Shown piece after piece: positions 10,842-21,215 of a stretch of DNA of 64,000 nucleotides. The DNA comes from Gottfriedia solisilvae (GTDB taxonomy: Bacteria > Bacillota > Bacilli > Bacillales > Bacillaceae_G), in the NCBI RefSeq assembly GCF_002128405.1, contig NZ_NETJ01000002.1, forward strand, positions 1-64,000, read 5' to 3'. The position numbers and the translations under genes are program-made. Every line of letters begins with the position of its first letter. Position 1 is the stretch's first letter. Below the pieces are notes generated by a model, which was not told the origin of the DNA, did no database searches, and was given only the letters and a program-made list of their open reading frames with translations.

Positions 10842-11114
10842 ATGTCAGGTGGAATAGCAGGGATTTTACCATTAATATTAATGTTTGTAATTTTCTACTT
10901 CTTATTAATTCGTCCTCAACAAAAGCGTCAAAAAGCAACTGCTGCAATGCAAGCTGCAATTGGTAAAGGTGATGCGATTGTAACAATTGGTGGATTACAT
11001 GGAACAGTTGATTCAATCAACGAAGAAAATAACACGATCACATTAAAAACAGCAGATGGTTCACGTTTAGTTTTCGATCGAAACGCAATCCGTGAATCAA
11101 AAGCGAATGCATAA
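10842..11114 (+). CDS. yajC: Preprotein translocase accessory subunit YajC
   Basis: A 90-residue single-pass membrane protein that associates with SecDF and SecYEG. The N-terminal segment (about residues 6-24, ILPLILMFVIFYFLLIRPQ) ends in the diagnostic RPQQKRQK motif, followed by a small soluble domain (GDAIVTIGGLHGTV). The ATG follows AAAGGAAG. It is the last gene of the ruvA-yajC run and is followed by a strong terminator. secDF is about 4 kb downstream rather than adjacent. Confidence 0.95.
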   Translation: MSGGIAGILPLILMFVIFYFLLIRPQQKRQKATAAMQAAIGKGDAIVTIGGLHGTVDSINEENNTITLKTADGSRLVFDRNAIRESKANA

Positions 11115-11132
11115 ATCATATTGATTGAACGT

Positions 11133-11168
11133 AAAAACGCTAGTTTATTTGATAAGCTAGCGTTTTTT
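11133..11168 (+). terminator. Terminator after yajC
   Basis: An 11-bp stem AAAAACGCTAG / CTAGCGTTTTT, with A- and T-runs on both sides, can serve both yajC and the convergent reverse gene. Confidence 0.88.
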
Positions 11169-11183
11169 CCATTTTATAATGGA

Positions 11184-11567
11184 TTAGCGATTATAGGATT
11201 TATTACTTGCAGTATTTACCCCGAAAATAGAACCTAACATACAAATAGCAATAAAGATGGCATGGTACATTAACTGCTCTTTAGAAAATGTACGGTCATA
11301 ACCAAGGAATTGTACAAAAAATACAAATATAGAATAAGCTCCATTAGTTAATAAACCTAGTAACCATCCTTTTTCCTTCCCTTTAGCACCTGTTACAAAC
11401 CCACCGATTAACATAATAATAAAAGATAGGACAAAAGTTGTTGTTGTCACACTTGCTTCAGACAGTGAAGTTAGTCTAAGTAATAATGATAAAATTAAAC
11501 TAATTGACAATACTAATAACAAAATGGTTAACACACCGTAAGAGACAGCTACTGCTGTTTTTTTCAT
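11184..11567 (-). CDS. TIGR04086/YrzE-type small membrane protein
   Basis: A 127-residue integral membrane protein with four hydrophobic segments (about residues 8-30, 42-60, 66-90 and 100-118). The GGFVTGAKGKEKGWLLGLLTNGAYS stretch between segments two and three is typical of the TIGR04086 family, which includes B. subtilis YrzE at this place. Function unknown. GGGGGGAA precedes the ATG. It converges on yajC with a shared terminator. Confidence 0.75.
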   Translation of the reverse strand: MKKTAVAVSYGVLTILLLVLSISLILSLLLRLTSLSEASVTTTTFVLSFIIMLIGGFVTGAKGKEKGWLLGLLTNGAYSIFVFFVQFLGYDRTFSKEQLMYHAIFIAICMLGSIFGVNTASNKSYNR

Positions 11568-11749
11568 CTATAATTCCCCCCTTGTACACTCTTTAATACA
11601 AGCATATTCATGAGTTGGATTTTTAGAATACTTATAGCATAAATACAAATAGTAATTTATATATTGAACTTTCATAGTAGAGTTAAGTGTTTTCATTTAA
11701 TAGAAATATGATATTTATTGATTAGTTATGGGTGTGAGGTGAGTAGTAA

Positions 11750-12400
11750 ATGGATCTTGGTTCTATGACGATTCGTACGATTGTCATCTATTTAATCATC
11801 GCTTTTTTGTTTCGGGTTATGGGGAAGAGAGAGATTGGAGAATTAAGTTTATTAGACTTAGTCGTTTTTATTTTATTAACTGAAATTGCTGCTATTGGCA
11901 TAGATAGGCATCAGGAACCAATTTTCGAAGTCGTATATCCTATGATACTAATTGTCATCATTCAAATTATTTTATCTATCATTTCATTAAAAAGTGTTAA
12001 GTTTAGAAAATTGTTAGACGGTACGCCAGTTTTCATCATTAGTAACGGGAAAGTTCTTGAGAAAGAAATGAAGAAACAAAGATATACGTTTGATGACCTT
12101 CTTTTACAACTAAGAGAAAAGGATATTGGTGATATTAGAGATGTTGAATACGCTATACTGGAACCGTCAGGAAAACTAACTATTTTTAAAAAGAATACTG
12201 AAGAGAGTGATATCAGTGCATTAACGTTTCCGCTTATACTAGATGGTATCGTTCAAGAAGATAATCTGTTTCATTATAAAAAAGATAAAATATGGTTACT
12301 TCAACAATTAAAAAATCATGGCTATACACATTTTGAGCAAATCTCATATTGTAGTGTAAGAGATGGTGAAGTGTTTTTTGATAAGAAAGATGATAAGTGA
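11750..12400 (+). CDS. DUF421-family membrane protein, YrbG-like
   Basis: A 216-residue protein with three N-terminal membrane segments (about residues 6-24, 33-50 and 58-78), followed by the conserved cytoplasmic DUF421/YetF domain: GTPVFIISNGKVLEKEMKKQRYTFDDLLLQLREKDI, then VEYAILEPSGKLTIF. The molecular function is not established. Position between the YrzE-type gene and spoVB matches B. subtilis yrbG. A second, diverged paralogue lies on the reverse strand near 59 kb. Confidence 0.85.
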   Translation: MDLGSMTIRTIVIYLIIAFLFRVMGKREIGELSLLDLVVFILLTEIAAIGIDRHQEPIFEVVYPMILIVIIQIILSIISLKSVKFRKLLDGTPVFIISNGKVLEKEMKKQRYTFDDLLLQLREKDIGDIRDVEYAILEPSGKLTIFKKNTEESDISALTFPLILDGIVQEDNLFHYKKDKIWLLQQLKNHGYTHFEQISYCSVRDGEVFFDKKDDK

Positions 12401-12608
12401 TATGGGTGAAGAATGAGGGAATCTCTATTTTAAAAGGGAATTTCGTTACCGATGTTGCTATTTAAGAATACGTAAGTTGATTACAACTCCTGCTCTCTTT
12501 CCGGGGGGCTTTAAAAACAAAAAAAGTGTCAATTATACAAACATACTTGTATAAAGACACTTTTTTTGATTACTTCTTTTTGCTACTTTCTAAAGGTTCG
12601 AGAGTAAT
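12401..12608. other. Non-coding stretch downstream of the yrbG-like gene
   Basis: Beyond the terminator at 12519-12567 I see no gene here. Together with repeat A2 it fills the 383 bases between the convergent yrbG-like gene and spoVB. A short GC-rich tract (CCGGGGGG) precedes the terminator. Confidence 0.6.
12519..12567 (+). terminator. Long-stem terminator after the yrbG-like gene
   Basis: Two stacked stems: AAAAAAGTGTC / GACACTTTTTT and, inside it, TTATACAA / TTGTATAA. The tail is a T-run. The flanking A-run makes it plausible in both directions. Confidence 0.8.
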
Positions 12609-12747
12609 TGGAATGGAAGGTACGAAGACTCCTATGGGAGATGTGGGAAACTTGAGACCCCGGAGGCTTGCCGAGGAGGCTCAGGGTCACGCCCCATGGA
12701 AAGCGAAGTACCTGGAATGGAAATCAACATTCTTTTTTAACAGAGCC
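12609..12747 (+). repeat. Dispersed repeat family A, copy 2
   Basis: The core is shared with copies 1 and 3. Copies 2 and 3 also share the outer flanks: a GGA(A/G)TG(A)AAGG-like left border and TTTTTTAACAGAGCC on the right. The element is therefore about 140-150 bp, and copy 1 is truncated or diverged at the ends. The inner hairpin is GGCTTGCC. Confidence 0.85.
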
Positions 12748-12783
12748 TTGTTTTTAAAAACAACAAAGTTGAAAAGCAATAAA

Positions 12784-14340
12784 CTATCTAGTAATGATTT
12801 TTTTGAAAAATGGAAGTCGAATGATTTCGTCCTTCTTAATTAAATTAAAAAGTAGAATCAATAGTATGTACATCAACGTTACAATTGAGATGCTTGATAG
12901 GGTTTGTACTAATAAAGAAGATGAGAACACTACATAATGCTTTATAAAATTGCCTAAATAGATACAAGCTCCTAAAACAATTAAGCAGTACACATAGTCT
13001 TTAAGATAGATTGTAAATTGAATTGCTTTTAGTACAGTAAAAAAGTGAAGTACTGTAATCGTGACAATGCTTATGTTCATTGCTAAAGCGACACCGTTTA
13101 TACCAAATTTTGGATTGGTCGCAAGTAAAAGAATACAAGCGATTTTTACGACTGAACCAACAAAACTATTAATCATTGCTGAATTTGCAAGATTTAATGC
13201 CTGAAGAACAGCTTGAAGTGGTCCTTGGAAATAATAAAAGATAAAGCAAGGTGCAAGTAATAAAATGAAAGGAGTTGCCTGATCACTCTTATACATTAAA
13301 GTTAAGATCGGAGATGCAAAAACATAGAGAATGACAACAGACCAACCGCCAGCAATCATGGAATATCTTAGTGATTGTTGTAATCTGCGTTCTACTGTAA
13401 TGCGATCTTTTTTTGCCATTGCTTCACTTATGGCAGGAACAAGTGAGGTTGATAGTGCGTAAGTTATAAACGCTGGGAGCAGTAGTAATGGTAATGCATA
13501 ACCGGAAAGTAGACCGTATTGTTTTGTTGCAGCAATTGCCGTGACGCCTGCTATAGCTAAGCTTTGGGAAACTACAATTGGTTCTAAAAACATTGAAATG
13601 GAACCAATTAAACGGCTACCTGTAGTTGGTAAAGCAATACTTAATAAATCACTTAGCGTTTTTTTACCATCTTTAATGTTTGAACGAAAACCAGTAATAA
13701 ATTTTGCATTTTTTTCTTTCCTAAATACATATAACATGTAAACCAGTGAAGCTAATTCTCCGAAAACTGCAGAAATAATTGCCCCACTAGCAGCAAATTC
13801 TACCCCATATGGCAAAAATGTTTTGGTACAAACTGCTACTAAAACAATACGGACGGTCTGCTCAATAACTTGAGAGAACGAAGATGGACGCATGTTTTGC
13901 ACACCTTGAAAATAACCACGTAATACTGATGAAATCGCAATGATTGGTACAACTGGAGCAATTGCAAATAAAGGATACATCGTTCTAGCATCTGTTAATA
14001 AATTTTTTGCTATATATGGAGATAAGAAGATCATCGCGGTTGTAAAGATAATGCTTAAAATTCCAGTTATGGTCATTGAGACGGCTAAAATTTTCTTTAT
14101 ACGGTCTTTTCTTTGTTGTGCTACTGCCTCTGCAATTAATTTTGAGATTGCAATTGGTAAACCTAATTGCGTTAAGGTCATTACTAAAAATAATGTTGGT
14201 ACAGCCATCATATATAATCCGACGCCTTCTTCTCCCATAATCCTTGCTACTACAATACGGTTAAAAAATCCTAATATTCGCGTAATAAGTCCCGCAATTA
14301 GTAAAAAAAACGTCCCTCTTAAAAACGTTTGCTTTGACAT
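12784..14340 (-). CDS. spoVB: Stage V sporulation protein B (MATE/MurJ-like flippase)
   Basis: A 518-residue polytopic membrane protein of the MOP/polysaccharide-transport superfamily with about 14 hydrophobic segments. SpoVB is needed for spore cortex synthesis, probably as a lipid-linked precursor flippase. N-terminal MSKQTFLRGTFFLLIAGLITRILGFFNRIVVARIMGEEGVGLYMM is characteristic. The frame could begin 39 codons earlier, but the ATG chosen here follows AAGGTGG at normal spacing and gives the usual family length. It is transcribed against its neighbours, between the yrbG-like gene and comN, as expected for this locus. Confidence 0.93.
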   Translation of the reverse strand: MSKQTFLRGTFFLLIAGLITRILGFFNRIVVARIMGEEGVGLYMMAVPTLFLVMTLTQLGLPIAISKLIAEAVAQQRKDRIKKILAVSMTITGILSIIFTTAMIFLSPYIAKNLLTDARTMYPLFAIAPVVPIIAISSVLRGYFQGVQNMRPSSFSQVIEQTVRIVLVAVCTKTFLPYGVEFAASGAIISAVFGELASLVYMLYVFRKEKNAKFITGFRSNIKDGKKTLSDLLSIALPTTGSRLIGSISMFLEPIVVSQSLAIAGVTAIAATKQYGLLSGYALPLLLLPAFITYALSTSLVPAISEAMAKKDRITVERRLQQSLRYSMIAGGWSVVILYVFASPILTLMYKSDQATPFILLLAPCFIFYYFQGPLQAVLQALNLANSAMINSFVGSVVKIACILLLATNPKFGINGVALAMNISIVTITVLHFFTVLKAIQFTIYLKDYVYCLIVLGACIYLGNFIKHYVVFSSSLLVQTLSSISIVTLMYILLILLFNLIKKDEIIRLPFFKKIITR

Positions 14341-14492
14341 AGCGTTTACCACCTTCTCAAACTGCCTAGAATGATTTACAATTATATATATGCTATAAAT
14401 GTAGCCAAGCATGACAAGTTCACATCTAGAGAATGAAATAATATGGACTAACGTCATTTTTCTAAAAATACAGAAAACTAGGAGGGAAGAGT

Positions 14493-14771
14493 ATGTCGGC
14501 GTTTCGTGAAAAGGTTTCTGAATTTAAACCGAAGCTACAAGTTGTAATAGAAAGTAAATTGGACGAGTTTAAAATGCTTGGATATGATACCGTCAGTGAA
14601 GATGAATTGTGGCAATGCCTGGAGAACACTCTATGGCGAAAGAATGAGGACGATCCGAAACTATTTCAACTTGTTGAAGACATACTCTCTTTAACTGTAA
14701 ATGATTATATGAATTATATTCGAATTGAATCGTTTAAATCTCCTACATGGCAGTTTGGAGAGTCAATTTAG
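14493..14771 (+). CDS. comN: ComN-type post-transcriptional regulator
   Basis: A 92-residue soluble, acidic, largely helical protein matching the YrzD/ComN family, annotated as a post-transcriptional regulator. In B. subtilis ComN acts on comE mRNA and competence. Conserved features are FKPKLQVVIESKLDEFKMLGYDTVSEDELWQCLENTLWRK near the N-terminus and LSLTVNDYMNYIRIES near the C-terminus. AGGAGGG precedes the ATG. It lies between divergent spoVB and secDF. Family membership is likely; comE control here is untested. Confidence 0.75.
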   Translation: MSAFREKVSEFKPKLQVVIESKLDEFKMLGYDTVSEDELWQCLENTLWRKNEDDPKLFQLVEDILSLTVNDYMNYIRIESFKSPTWQFGESI

Positions 14772-14778
14772 CCAAAAA

Positions 14779-14808
14779 TTGACAATGAAAAAATTGCATT
14801 TGTATAAT
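14779..14808 (+). promoter_or_regulatory. Sigma-A promoter of secDF
   Basis: TTGACA and TATAAT separated by 18 bases, beginning eight bases after the comN stop codon. The predicted start leaves a leader of about 58 bases before secDF. Confidence 0.8.
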
Positions 14809-14872
14809 GAAAGAATGAATACATACCATTTTTATACTAGACTTGGACAATTTAGAGGAGGAAATTCACAAA

Positions 14873-17110
14873 ATGGTGAAGCGTAACAGAATAGTTGCCT
14901 TCTTCTTAATTATTGCTGTTTTAGCAGCGGTAATTGGAACGACTGTAATGGGTACAGCGAACAAAATAAAGCTAGGTCTGGATCTACAGGGCGGCTTTGA
15001 AGTACTTTATAAGGTCAAACCAATTAAAGAAGGCGAAAAAGTAAATAAAACTGTATTAGTAAGTACAGCAAAAGCATTAGAAAAACGTGTAAACGTATTA
15101 GGTGTTAGTGAACCCAATATTCAAATTGAAGGAAAAGATCGTATTCGTGTTCAATTAGCTGGTGTAAAAGACCAAGCGAAAGCACGTGATATTCTTTCGA
15201 CTGAAGCGAACTTAACGATTCGTGATGTAAACGACAAAGTATTAATGACAGGTGCAGATTTAAAAGAAGGTGCATCAAAACAAACATTTGATGAAATGAA
15301 TAAACCAAGTGTTTCGATTACATTCAAAGATGCTAAAAAAGTTGAATCTGTAACGAGCAAAGTATTACAAATGGGTCCTCCTAATAACATGATGGTTATT
15401 TGGTTAGATTTTAAAGAAGGCGTAGATTCATTTAAAAAAGAATCTGCAAAAGAAAAACCAACATATTTATCAGCAGCTAGTGTAAATCAAGTATTTACAG
15501 ATGATTCTCTTTCAATTGTAGGATCTACTTTTACAGTTGAAAGTGCAAAAGAATTAGCTGATTTATTAAATGCAGGTGCACTTCCTGTACATCTTGACGA
15601 ATTATACTCTACTTCAATTGGAGCTAAGTTTGGTACTGATGCACTTCATGAAACAATCTTAGCTGGTATCGTAGGGGTTATCATCATCTTCTTATTCATG
15701 CTTTACTTCTATCGTTTACCAGGACTACTTGCATGTATCATGCTTACTGCATATGTATACTTGACTTTACTTGTATTCGATTGGATGAATGCCGTATTAA
15801 CACTACCAGGTATTGCTGCCTTAATTCTAGGTGTTGGAATTGCGGTAGATAATAATATCATTACGTATGAACGATTAAAAGACGAGCTTAAACTAGGTAA
15901 ATCAGTAGCATCTGCTTATCGTGCTGGAAATCAGCGCTCATTTGCAACAATTTTTGATGCAAATATCACTACATTACTTGCAGCAGCAGTATTATTTATC
16001 TTTGGTACAAGCTCTGTAAAAGGTTTTGCAACAAGTTTAATTGTTAGTATTTTAGTAAGTTTTATTACGGCGGTATTTGGAACTCGTCTATTACTTTCTT
16101 TATTAGTTCAAAGTCGTTACTTAAATAATAAAAAAACTTGGTTTGGCATTAAACAAAGTGAGATTTTAGGATTAAATCATAATTTAACACATCCACCAAC
16201 TAAGTATGATAAAGTCGATTTCGTAAGTATTGGACGAAAATTTGTTTATTTCTCAATTATTACTACGATCGTTGGTGTAATTGTCCTTTCAATTTTCCAA
16301 TTAAATCTTGGAATTGATTTTGCGAGTGGAACACGTGTAACATTTGAATCAAAAACAGCTGTTACGAAACAAATTGTTAATGAAGAACTAGAAAAATTAG
16401 GATTAGAAGCAGAGAGCACTACAATATCAGAAAATGGTGGAAAAGCTGGTTCTATTGCGTTTAAAGGTGTCTTATCTAAAGATCAAATCAATAAATTGAA
16501 AAAAGAATTTACAACTGAATTCGGAATTGAGCCGAATGTTAGTACTGTAGATCCAGTAGTTGGTCGTGAATTAGCAGCAAATGCATTGAAAGCATTAGTG
16601 ATTGCATCTATAGGGATCATCCTATATGTATCTTTACGTTTCCAATTCTCTTATGCTTTAGCTTCAGTAGTTGCATTGATCCATGATGCCTTCTTCATTG
16701 TTGTTGTATTTAGTATTTTTAGATTAGAAGTTGATATTACATTTATTGCGGCTGTCCTAACGATTGTTGGTTATTCAATTAATGACTCAATTGTTACGTT
16801 CGACCGTGTACGTGAAAATATGAAGCTTAAAAAGAAAATTCGTACGAGAGAAGAATTGAATGAAATTGTGAATGATTCGATTCGCCAAACTTTAGGTCGT
16901 TCTGTTAAAACAGTACTTACAGTAGTTTTAGCAGTAATTGCATTATTAATTTTTGGTAGTAGCGCAATTCTTAATTTCTCAATTGCTTTATTAGTCGGAT
17001 TAGTTGTTGGAACATATTCTTCAATCTTTATTGCATCTCAAATTTGGTTGTATATAAAAGGACGCCAGCTTGATAAACATCAAGTAATAGAGACTGAAGA
17101 AGCAAAATAA
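14873..17110 (+). CDS. secDF: Fused protein translocase subunit SecDF
   Basis: A 745-residue natural fusion of SecD and SecF, as in Bacillus. It is an RND-superfamily membrane protein that uses the proton gradient to pull exported proteins across the membrane. The SecD half carries LGLDLQGGFEVLYKV, a large external domain, and the ILGVGIAVDNNIITYERLKDELK loop. The SecF half begins near residue 450 with NLGIDFASGTRV and ends with TIVGYSINDSIVTFDRVREN. About twelve membrane segments are visible. The ATG follows AGGAGG by ten bases; a longer in-frame extension would start upstream of that site and is rejected. Confidence 0.97.
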   Translation: MVKRNRIVAFFLIIAVLAAVIGTTVMGTANKIKLGLDLQGGFEVLYKVKPIKEGEKVNKTVLVSTAKALEKRVNVLGVSEPNIQIEGKDRIRVQLAGVKDQAKARDILSTEANLTIRDVNDKVLMTGADLKEGASKQTFDEMNKPSVSITFKDAKKVESVTSKVLQMGPPNNMMVIWLDFKEGVDSFKKESAKEKPTYLSAASVNQVFTDDSLSIVGSTFTVESAKELADLLNAGALPVHLDELYSTSIGAKFGTDALHETILAGIVGVIIIFLFMLYFYRLPGLLACIMLTAYVYLTLLVFDWMNAVLTLPGIAALILGVGIAVDNNIITYERLKDELKLGKSVASAYRAGNQRSFATIFDANITTLLAAAVLFIFGTSSVKGFATSLIVSILVSFITAVFGTRLLLSLLVQSRYLNNKKTWFGIKQSEILGLNHNLTHPPTKYDKVDFVSIGRKFVYFSIITTIVGVIVLSIFQLNLGIDFASGTRVTFESKTAVTKQIVNEELEKLGLEAESTTISENGGKAGSIAFKGVLSKDQINKLKKEFTTEFGIEPNVSTVDPVVGRELAANALKALVIASIGIILYVSLRFQFSYALASVVALIHDAFFIVVVFSIFRLEVDITFIAAVLTIVGYSINDSIVTFDRVRENMKLKKKIRTREELNEIVNDSIRQTLGRSVKTVLTVVLAVIALLIFGSSAILNFSIALLVGLVVGTYSSIFIASQIWLYIKGRQLDKHQVIETEEAK

Positions 17111-17116
17111 AATTTT

Positions 17117-17148
17117 AAGAGTATAGGCTAAATGCTTATACTCTTTTT
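17117..17148 (+). terminator. Terminator after secDF
   Basis: Stem AAGAGTATA / TATACTCTT with an 11-base loop and TTTTTGTTTT tail. Confidence 0.8.
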
Positions 17149-17233
17149 GTTTTAGAATGAAACGAAAATGAAAATACTACTTTAATGTGTTAATAGAATC
17201 TAAATCGCAATATGAGGAAGTAGGTAGAGACTT

Positions 17234-18145
17234 ATGGAGCAAGAGGAACGGTATAAAGAAGCCAAGAAAGGTGCTTATATAGGAATTTATGGCAATCTAC
17301 TCCTTGCAATTGTCAAAATGATTATTGGATATATAGGAAATAGTAAAGCATTAATGGCTGATGCAGTACATTCAGCATCTGATGTAGTAGGTTCTTTAGC
17401 AGTGTTATTTGGTTTGAGGGCAGCGAAAATGCCACCAGATGAAGATCACCCATATGGACATGGTAAAGCAGAATCAATCGCAGCGATCATTGTAGCTGTA
17501 CTATTATTCATTGTTGGAATTGAAATTGGTAAATCTTCTATTGAATCATTTTTTAAACCAGTTGAATCACCTGAAGTTATTGCTTTACTTGCTGCTTTTA
17601 TCTCAATTTTTTTAAAAGAATGGATGTTTCGTTACAAGTTTGCACTTGGGAAAAAATTAAATAGTGATGCAATTATTGCAAATGCATATGAACATCGTTC
17701 TGATGTATATTCATCAGCGGCCGCAATGATAGGGATTGGAGTTGCCATTATTGGGGAGAAAATAGATATGCCAGTTCTTCTTTATGCAGATCCTGCTGCT
17801 GGATTTATTGTATCAATCATGATTTTAAAAATGGCATGGGATATTGGAGCTGAATCAATTCATACAACTATGGATCATGTCCTTCATGAAGAAGATGTAC
17901 AGCAATATAAGGACATTGTAAGGACTATAGAAGGGGTAAAAGAGATAAATACGCTATATGCTAGAGAACATGGATATTATGTCATTATTGATATAAAGGT
18001 TTCAGTCGATCCATATATTACTGTTGAAGAAGGACATAGGATTGGAAAAAATGTAAAAGCGAAGTTAATGGAACAAAAGGATGTGGAAAATGTGTTTGTC
18101 CATATAAATCCATATAATGATAAAAATAATACTTTCATCCACTAA
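17234..18145 (+). CDS. Cation diffusion facilitator family transporter
   Basis: A 303-residue divalent metal/proton antiporter of the CDF family. About six membrane segments occupy residues 14-200. Metal-binding motifs are seen in segment 2 (ALMADAVHSASDVVGS) and segment 5 (AYEHRSDVYSSAAAM). The DEDHPYGHGKAE loop after segment 2 is diagnostic. A cytoplasmic ferredoxin-like domain (about 205-300) includes MDHVLHEED. The metal cannot be assigned: Zn, Mn and Fe remain possible. It sits between secDF and recJ, like B. subtilis yrvD. Confidence 0.92.
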   Translation: MEQEERYKEAKKGAYIGIYGNLLLAIVKMIIGYIGNSKALMADAVHSASDVVGSLAVLFGLRAAKMPPDEDHPYGHGKAESIAAIIVAVLLFIVGIEIGKSSIESFFKPVESPEVIALLAAFISIFLKEWMFRYKFALGKKLNSDAIIANAYEHRSDVYSSAAAMIGIGVAIIGEKIDMPVLLYADPAAGFIVSIMILKMAWDIGAESIHTTMDHVLHEEDVQQYKDIVRTIEGVKEINTLYAREHGYYVIIDIKVSVDPYITVEEGHRIGKNVKAKLMEQKDVENVFVHINPYNDKNNTFIH

Positions 18146-18184
18146 GTTTACTTTAGTATAATAGTACAGTTAGGGGTGATAGAT

Positions 18185-20536
18185 TTGTTAAAATCAAAAG
18201 CACGTTGGAAACCGAAGTCATCGAATGACCAAGCTGAACAAATATTAAGTAAAGAATTACAGATATCCCCTCTTTTAGCAAAATTACTGGTTACACGTGG
18301 GGTAACGACAGTTGAGGATGCAAAGAATTTCTTATATGAAGAACAAATGAGTTTTCATGACCCGTTTTTATTAGAGGGTATGGACATAGCGATAGACAGA
18401 GTGTTTCAAGCGATAGAAGAAAATGAAAATATATTAATTTTTGGTGATTATGATGCGGATGGGGTAAGTAGCACTTCTGTATTGTATTTAACATTAAAAG
18501 AATTAGAAGCAAATGTAGATTTTTATATCCCGAACCGTTTTAGTGAAGGATATGGACCAAATAAGAATGCATTCAAGTGGGCACATGAACAAAATTATTC
18601 GTTAATTATTACAGTTGATACGGGTATTTCAGCTGCTAATGAAGTTGATTTTGCAAATGAACTTGGAATAGATGTAATCATTACTGACCACCATGAACCA
18701 CCTGAAGAATTACCAAAAGCCTTAGCGATTATCCATCCTAAACTTAGTCCTAACTATCCGTTTAAGGAGTTAGCTGGTGTGGGTGTTGTATTTAAATTTG
18801 CATCAGCACTATTAGGTAGAGAACCTGAGGAATATATGGAGCTTGTTTCAATTGGGACAGTTGCTGACTTAGTGCCGCTAGTTGATGAAAACAGATTGAT
18901 CGTAAAAAAAGGTGTACGACAGTTAAAGCAAACAAATAGAGTAGGATTGAAGGCTTTACTTGAAATAAGCGGTGTAGCACAAGAATCAATTAGTGAAGAA
19001 ACAATTGGTTTTGCAATTGGCCCAAGAATAAATGCAGTAGGACGTCTAGGTGACGCGAAACCTGCTGTAGATCTAGTATTAGAAACTGATAGACAAGTTG
19101 CAAAGACACTAGCAGAACAAATTGATGTGTTGAATAGAGAGCGACAGGAATTAGTTACTACAATGACTGAGGAAGCAATTAAACAAGTTAATAGTTTAGA
19201 TGATACTTGTTCGAACAAAGTTATTATTGTTGCAAAAGAAGGCTGGAATGCTGGCGTAGTAGGAATTGTCGCATCAAAGCTTGTTGATCGTTTCTATAAA
19301 CCTGTCATTGTCCTTAGTATTGATCATGAAAAAGGCATAGCAAAGGGTTCTGCAAGAAGTATTGAAGGATTTTCATTGTTTGAAAACTTAACAAAATGTA
19401 AAGATATCTTACCTCATTTTGGTGGACATACATTAGCAGCAGGTATGACATTAGCAATTGAAGATGTAGAACAATTAAGGCTGCGTTTAAATGAATTTGC
19501 TGATCAAACGATGACTGATGAAGATTTTATTCCTCTGAAAGAAGTAGATTTACAATGTCAGGCTAGTGAAGTGTCTATTTCATTTATAAATGAATTAAAC
19601 ATGCTTTCACCTTTTGGAATGCATAACCCGAAACCGGTACTGCAAATTCAGGATGTTGAAATAACAAATCTAAAACAGATTGGTAACGAAGGCGCACACT
19701 TAAAAGTTCAATTGAAGGAAAGCTCTATGTTTCTAGATGCAGTTGGATTTGGGTTTGGACATGTTGTGAATGAAATTGCAAGTGGATCTAGGATTTCCTG
19801 TTTAGGTATGGCATCGATTAATGAATGGAATGGGAAGAGAAAACCACAATTAATGATTCAAGATTTAAGTGTTAATCATTGGCAATTATTCGATTTTAGA
19901 GGACAAGAGCCACATCGTTTAACATTACCTTCTAATGAACATCAATTTGTATTCTTACATCAATCTAAAAATGAATATCTAGATTTAAAAAATAAATATC
20001 CTATTTCGAAATTCGTCTCATATGAATCTGTTCATGAAAAGATGATTGATGTTCAAAATGAATTCGTTATTCTACTAGATTTGCCAAGTTCAGAGCATGA
20101 CCTAAGAGCGGTATTCCAAAATGGATTATCACAAAGAATCTATTTAGTATTTAATCAAGATGAGTTACATTTTTTCTCTCCAATTCCAAGTAGAGAGAGT
20201 TTTAAAAAATACTATTCAATTCTTGCAAAAACGAATCCATTTGACATGGGTATGTATGAAATGGCATTATGTCGTAAGATGGGATGGAAAAAAGAACAAG
20301 TCGATTTTATGACAAAGGTGTTTTTTGATCTGGAATTTGTTACAATAGAGGATGGGAAAATTCGTTTGTTGCCACAAACTGAGAAGAAAGATCTATCTCA
20401 ATCAAGTACGTATGCGATCAAACTTGCAAGTATTGAACTGGAACGTTTATTTCTGTACTCAAAATGTGATGAATTAACTACATTTTTTCAAAATATGAAA
20501 AGTCATTTTTCCGAAAATGGGGAGGCACTTATTTAA
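18185..20536 (+). CDS. recJ: Single-stranded-DNA-specific exonuclease RecJ
   Basis: A 783-residue 5'-3' exonuclease of the DHH phosphoesterase superfamily, acting in recombination and base excision repair. Motifs: [15 protein letters not shown] (about 89-103), [25 protein letters not shown] (motif III), the DHHA1 motif [21 protein letters not shown], and [13 protein letters not shown]-terminal extension of about 200 residues is typical of Bacillus RecJ. I chose TTG, because AGGGGTG lies six bases upstream and the start MLKSKARW resembles B. subtilis RecJ; a GTG three codons earlier overlaps that site. The stop overlaps the apt start by one base. Confidence 0.96.
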   Translation: MLKSKARWKPKSSNDQAEQILSKELQISPLLAKLLVTRGVTTVEDAKNFLYEEQMSFHDPFLLEGMDIAIDRVFQAIEENENILIFGDYDADGVSSTSVLYLTLKELEANVDFYIPNRFSEGYGPNKNAFKWAHEQNYSLIITVDTGISAANEVDFANELGIDVIITDHHEPPEELPKALAIIHPKLSPNYPFKELAGVGVVFKFASALLGREPEEYMELVSIGTVADLVPLVDENRLIVKKGVRQLKQTNRVGLKALLEISGVAQESISEETIGFAIGPRINAVGRLGDAKPAVDLVLETDRQVAKTLAEQIDVLNRERQELVTTMTEEAIKQVNSLDDTCSNKVIIVAKEGWNAGVVGIVASKLVDRFYKPVIVLSIDHEKGIAKGSARSIEGFSLFENLTKCKDILPHFGGHTLAAGMTLAIEDVEQLRLRLNEFADQTMTDEDFIPLKEVDLQCQASEVSISFINELNMLSPFGMHNPKPVLQIQDVEITNLKQIGNEGAHLKVQLKESSMFLDAVGFGFGHVVNEIASGSRISCLGMASINEWNGKRKPQLMIQDLSVNHWQLFDFRGQEPHRLTLPSNEHQFVFLHQSKNEYLDLKNKYPISKFVSYESVHEKMIDVQNEFVILLDLPSSEHDLRAVFQNGLSQRIYLVFNQDELHFFSPIPSRESFKKYYSILAKTNPFDMGMYEMALCRKMGWKKEQVDFMTKVFFDLEFVTIEDGKIRLLPQTEKKDLSQSSTYAIKLASIELERLFLYSKCDELTTFFQNMKSHFSENGEALI

Positions 20537-21048
20537 TGAATTTTAAAGATTATATTACGATTGTACCAAACTGGCCAAAAGAAGGCGTTCAGTTTAAAGA
20601 TATTTCTTCATTAATGAATGATGGAAAAGTCTATAAAGCGGCTACTGATAAAATCGTAGAGTATGCAAAAGAAAAGGATGTTGACTTAGTTGTTGGACCT
20701 GAAGCGCGTGGATTTATCGTTGGTTGTCCAATTTCTTATGCTTTAGAAATTGGTTTTGCACCGGTTCGTAAACCTGGTAAACTACCTCGTGAAGTGATTA
20801 GCTATAATTATGACTTAGAATATGGTACAAACACTTTAACAATGCACAAGGACGCAATTAAGCCAGGACAACGTGTACTAATTACAGATGACTTATTAGC
20901 TACTGGTGGTACGATTGAAGCGACAATCAAGCTTGTTGAAGAGCTTGGTGGTATTGTAGTTGGTATTGCTTTCTTAATCGAACTTTCTTATTTAGAAGGT
21001 CGTAAAAAATTAGAAGGCTATGATATATTTACACTAATGACTTATTAA
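20536..21048 (+). CDS. apt: Adenine phosphoribosyltransferase
   Basis: A 170-residue purine salvage enzyme converting adenine and PRPP to AMP. The PRPP-binding loop [13 protein letters not shown] (about residues 116-128) and the adenine-pocket segment [17 protein letters not shown] are intact, as is [19 protein letters not shown]. The length is standard. It overlaps recJ as TAATG, implying translational coupling, and uses GGGGAGG inside recJ as ribosome binding site. Confidence 0.97.
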   Translation: MNFKDYITIVPNWPKEGVQFKDISSLMNDGKVYKAATDKIVEYAKEKDVDLVVGPEARGFIVGCPISYALEIGFAPVRKPGKLPREVISYNYDLEYGTNTLTMHKDAIKPGQRVLITDDLLATGGTIEATIKLVEELGGIVVGIAFLIELSYLEGRKKLEGYDIFTLMTY

Positions 21049-21084
21049 TTTTTAACATAATTTAATATAATGTCATACGATGGG

Positions 21085-21115
21085 GTACTCTGAATTAATC
21101 AGAGTGCTCTTTTTC
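21085..21115 (+). terminator. Terminator after apt
   Basis: Stem GTACTCTGA / TCAGAGTGC with an ATTAA loop, followed by a CTTTTTC tail. It separates recJ-apt from relA. Confidence 0.75.
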
Positions 21116-21215
21116 TATCAGAAACCTGCAAAAAAAAATGAATTTTGACGACTCCTGCTTTACAAAAAACGAAATATTCACGATAATATAAGAAATAATG
21201 ATTTAAGGTGATTAA

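Noticed and set aside
12526-12843. Open frame of 105 codons on the plus strand
   Set aside because: It runs through a terminator and repeat A2 into the antisense of spoVB, with low-complexity translation and no ribosome site.
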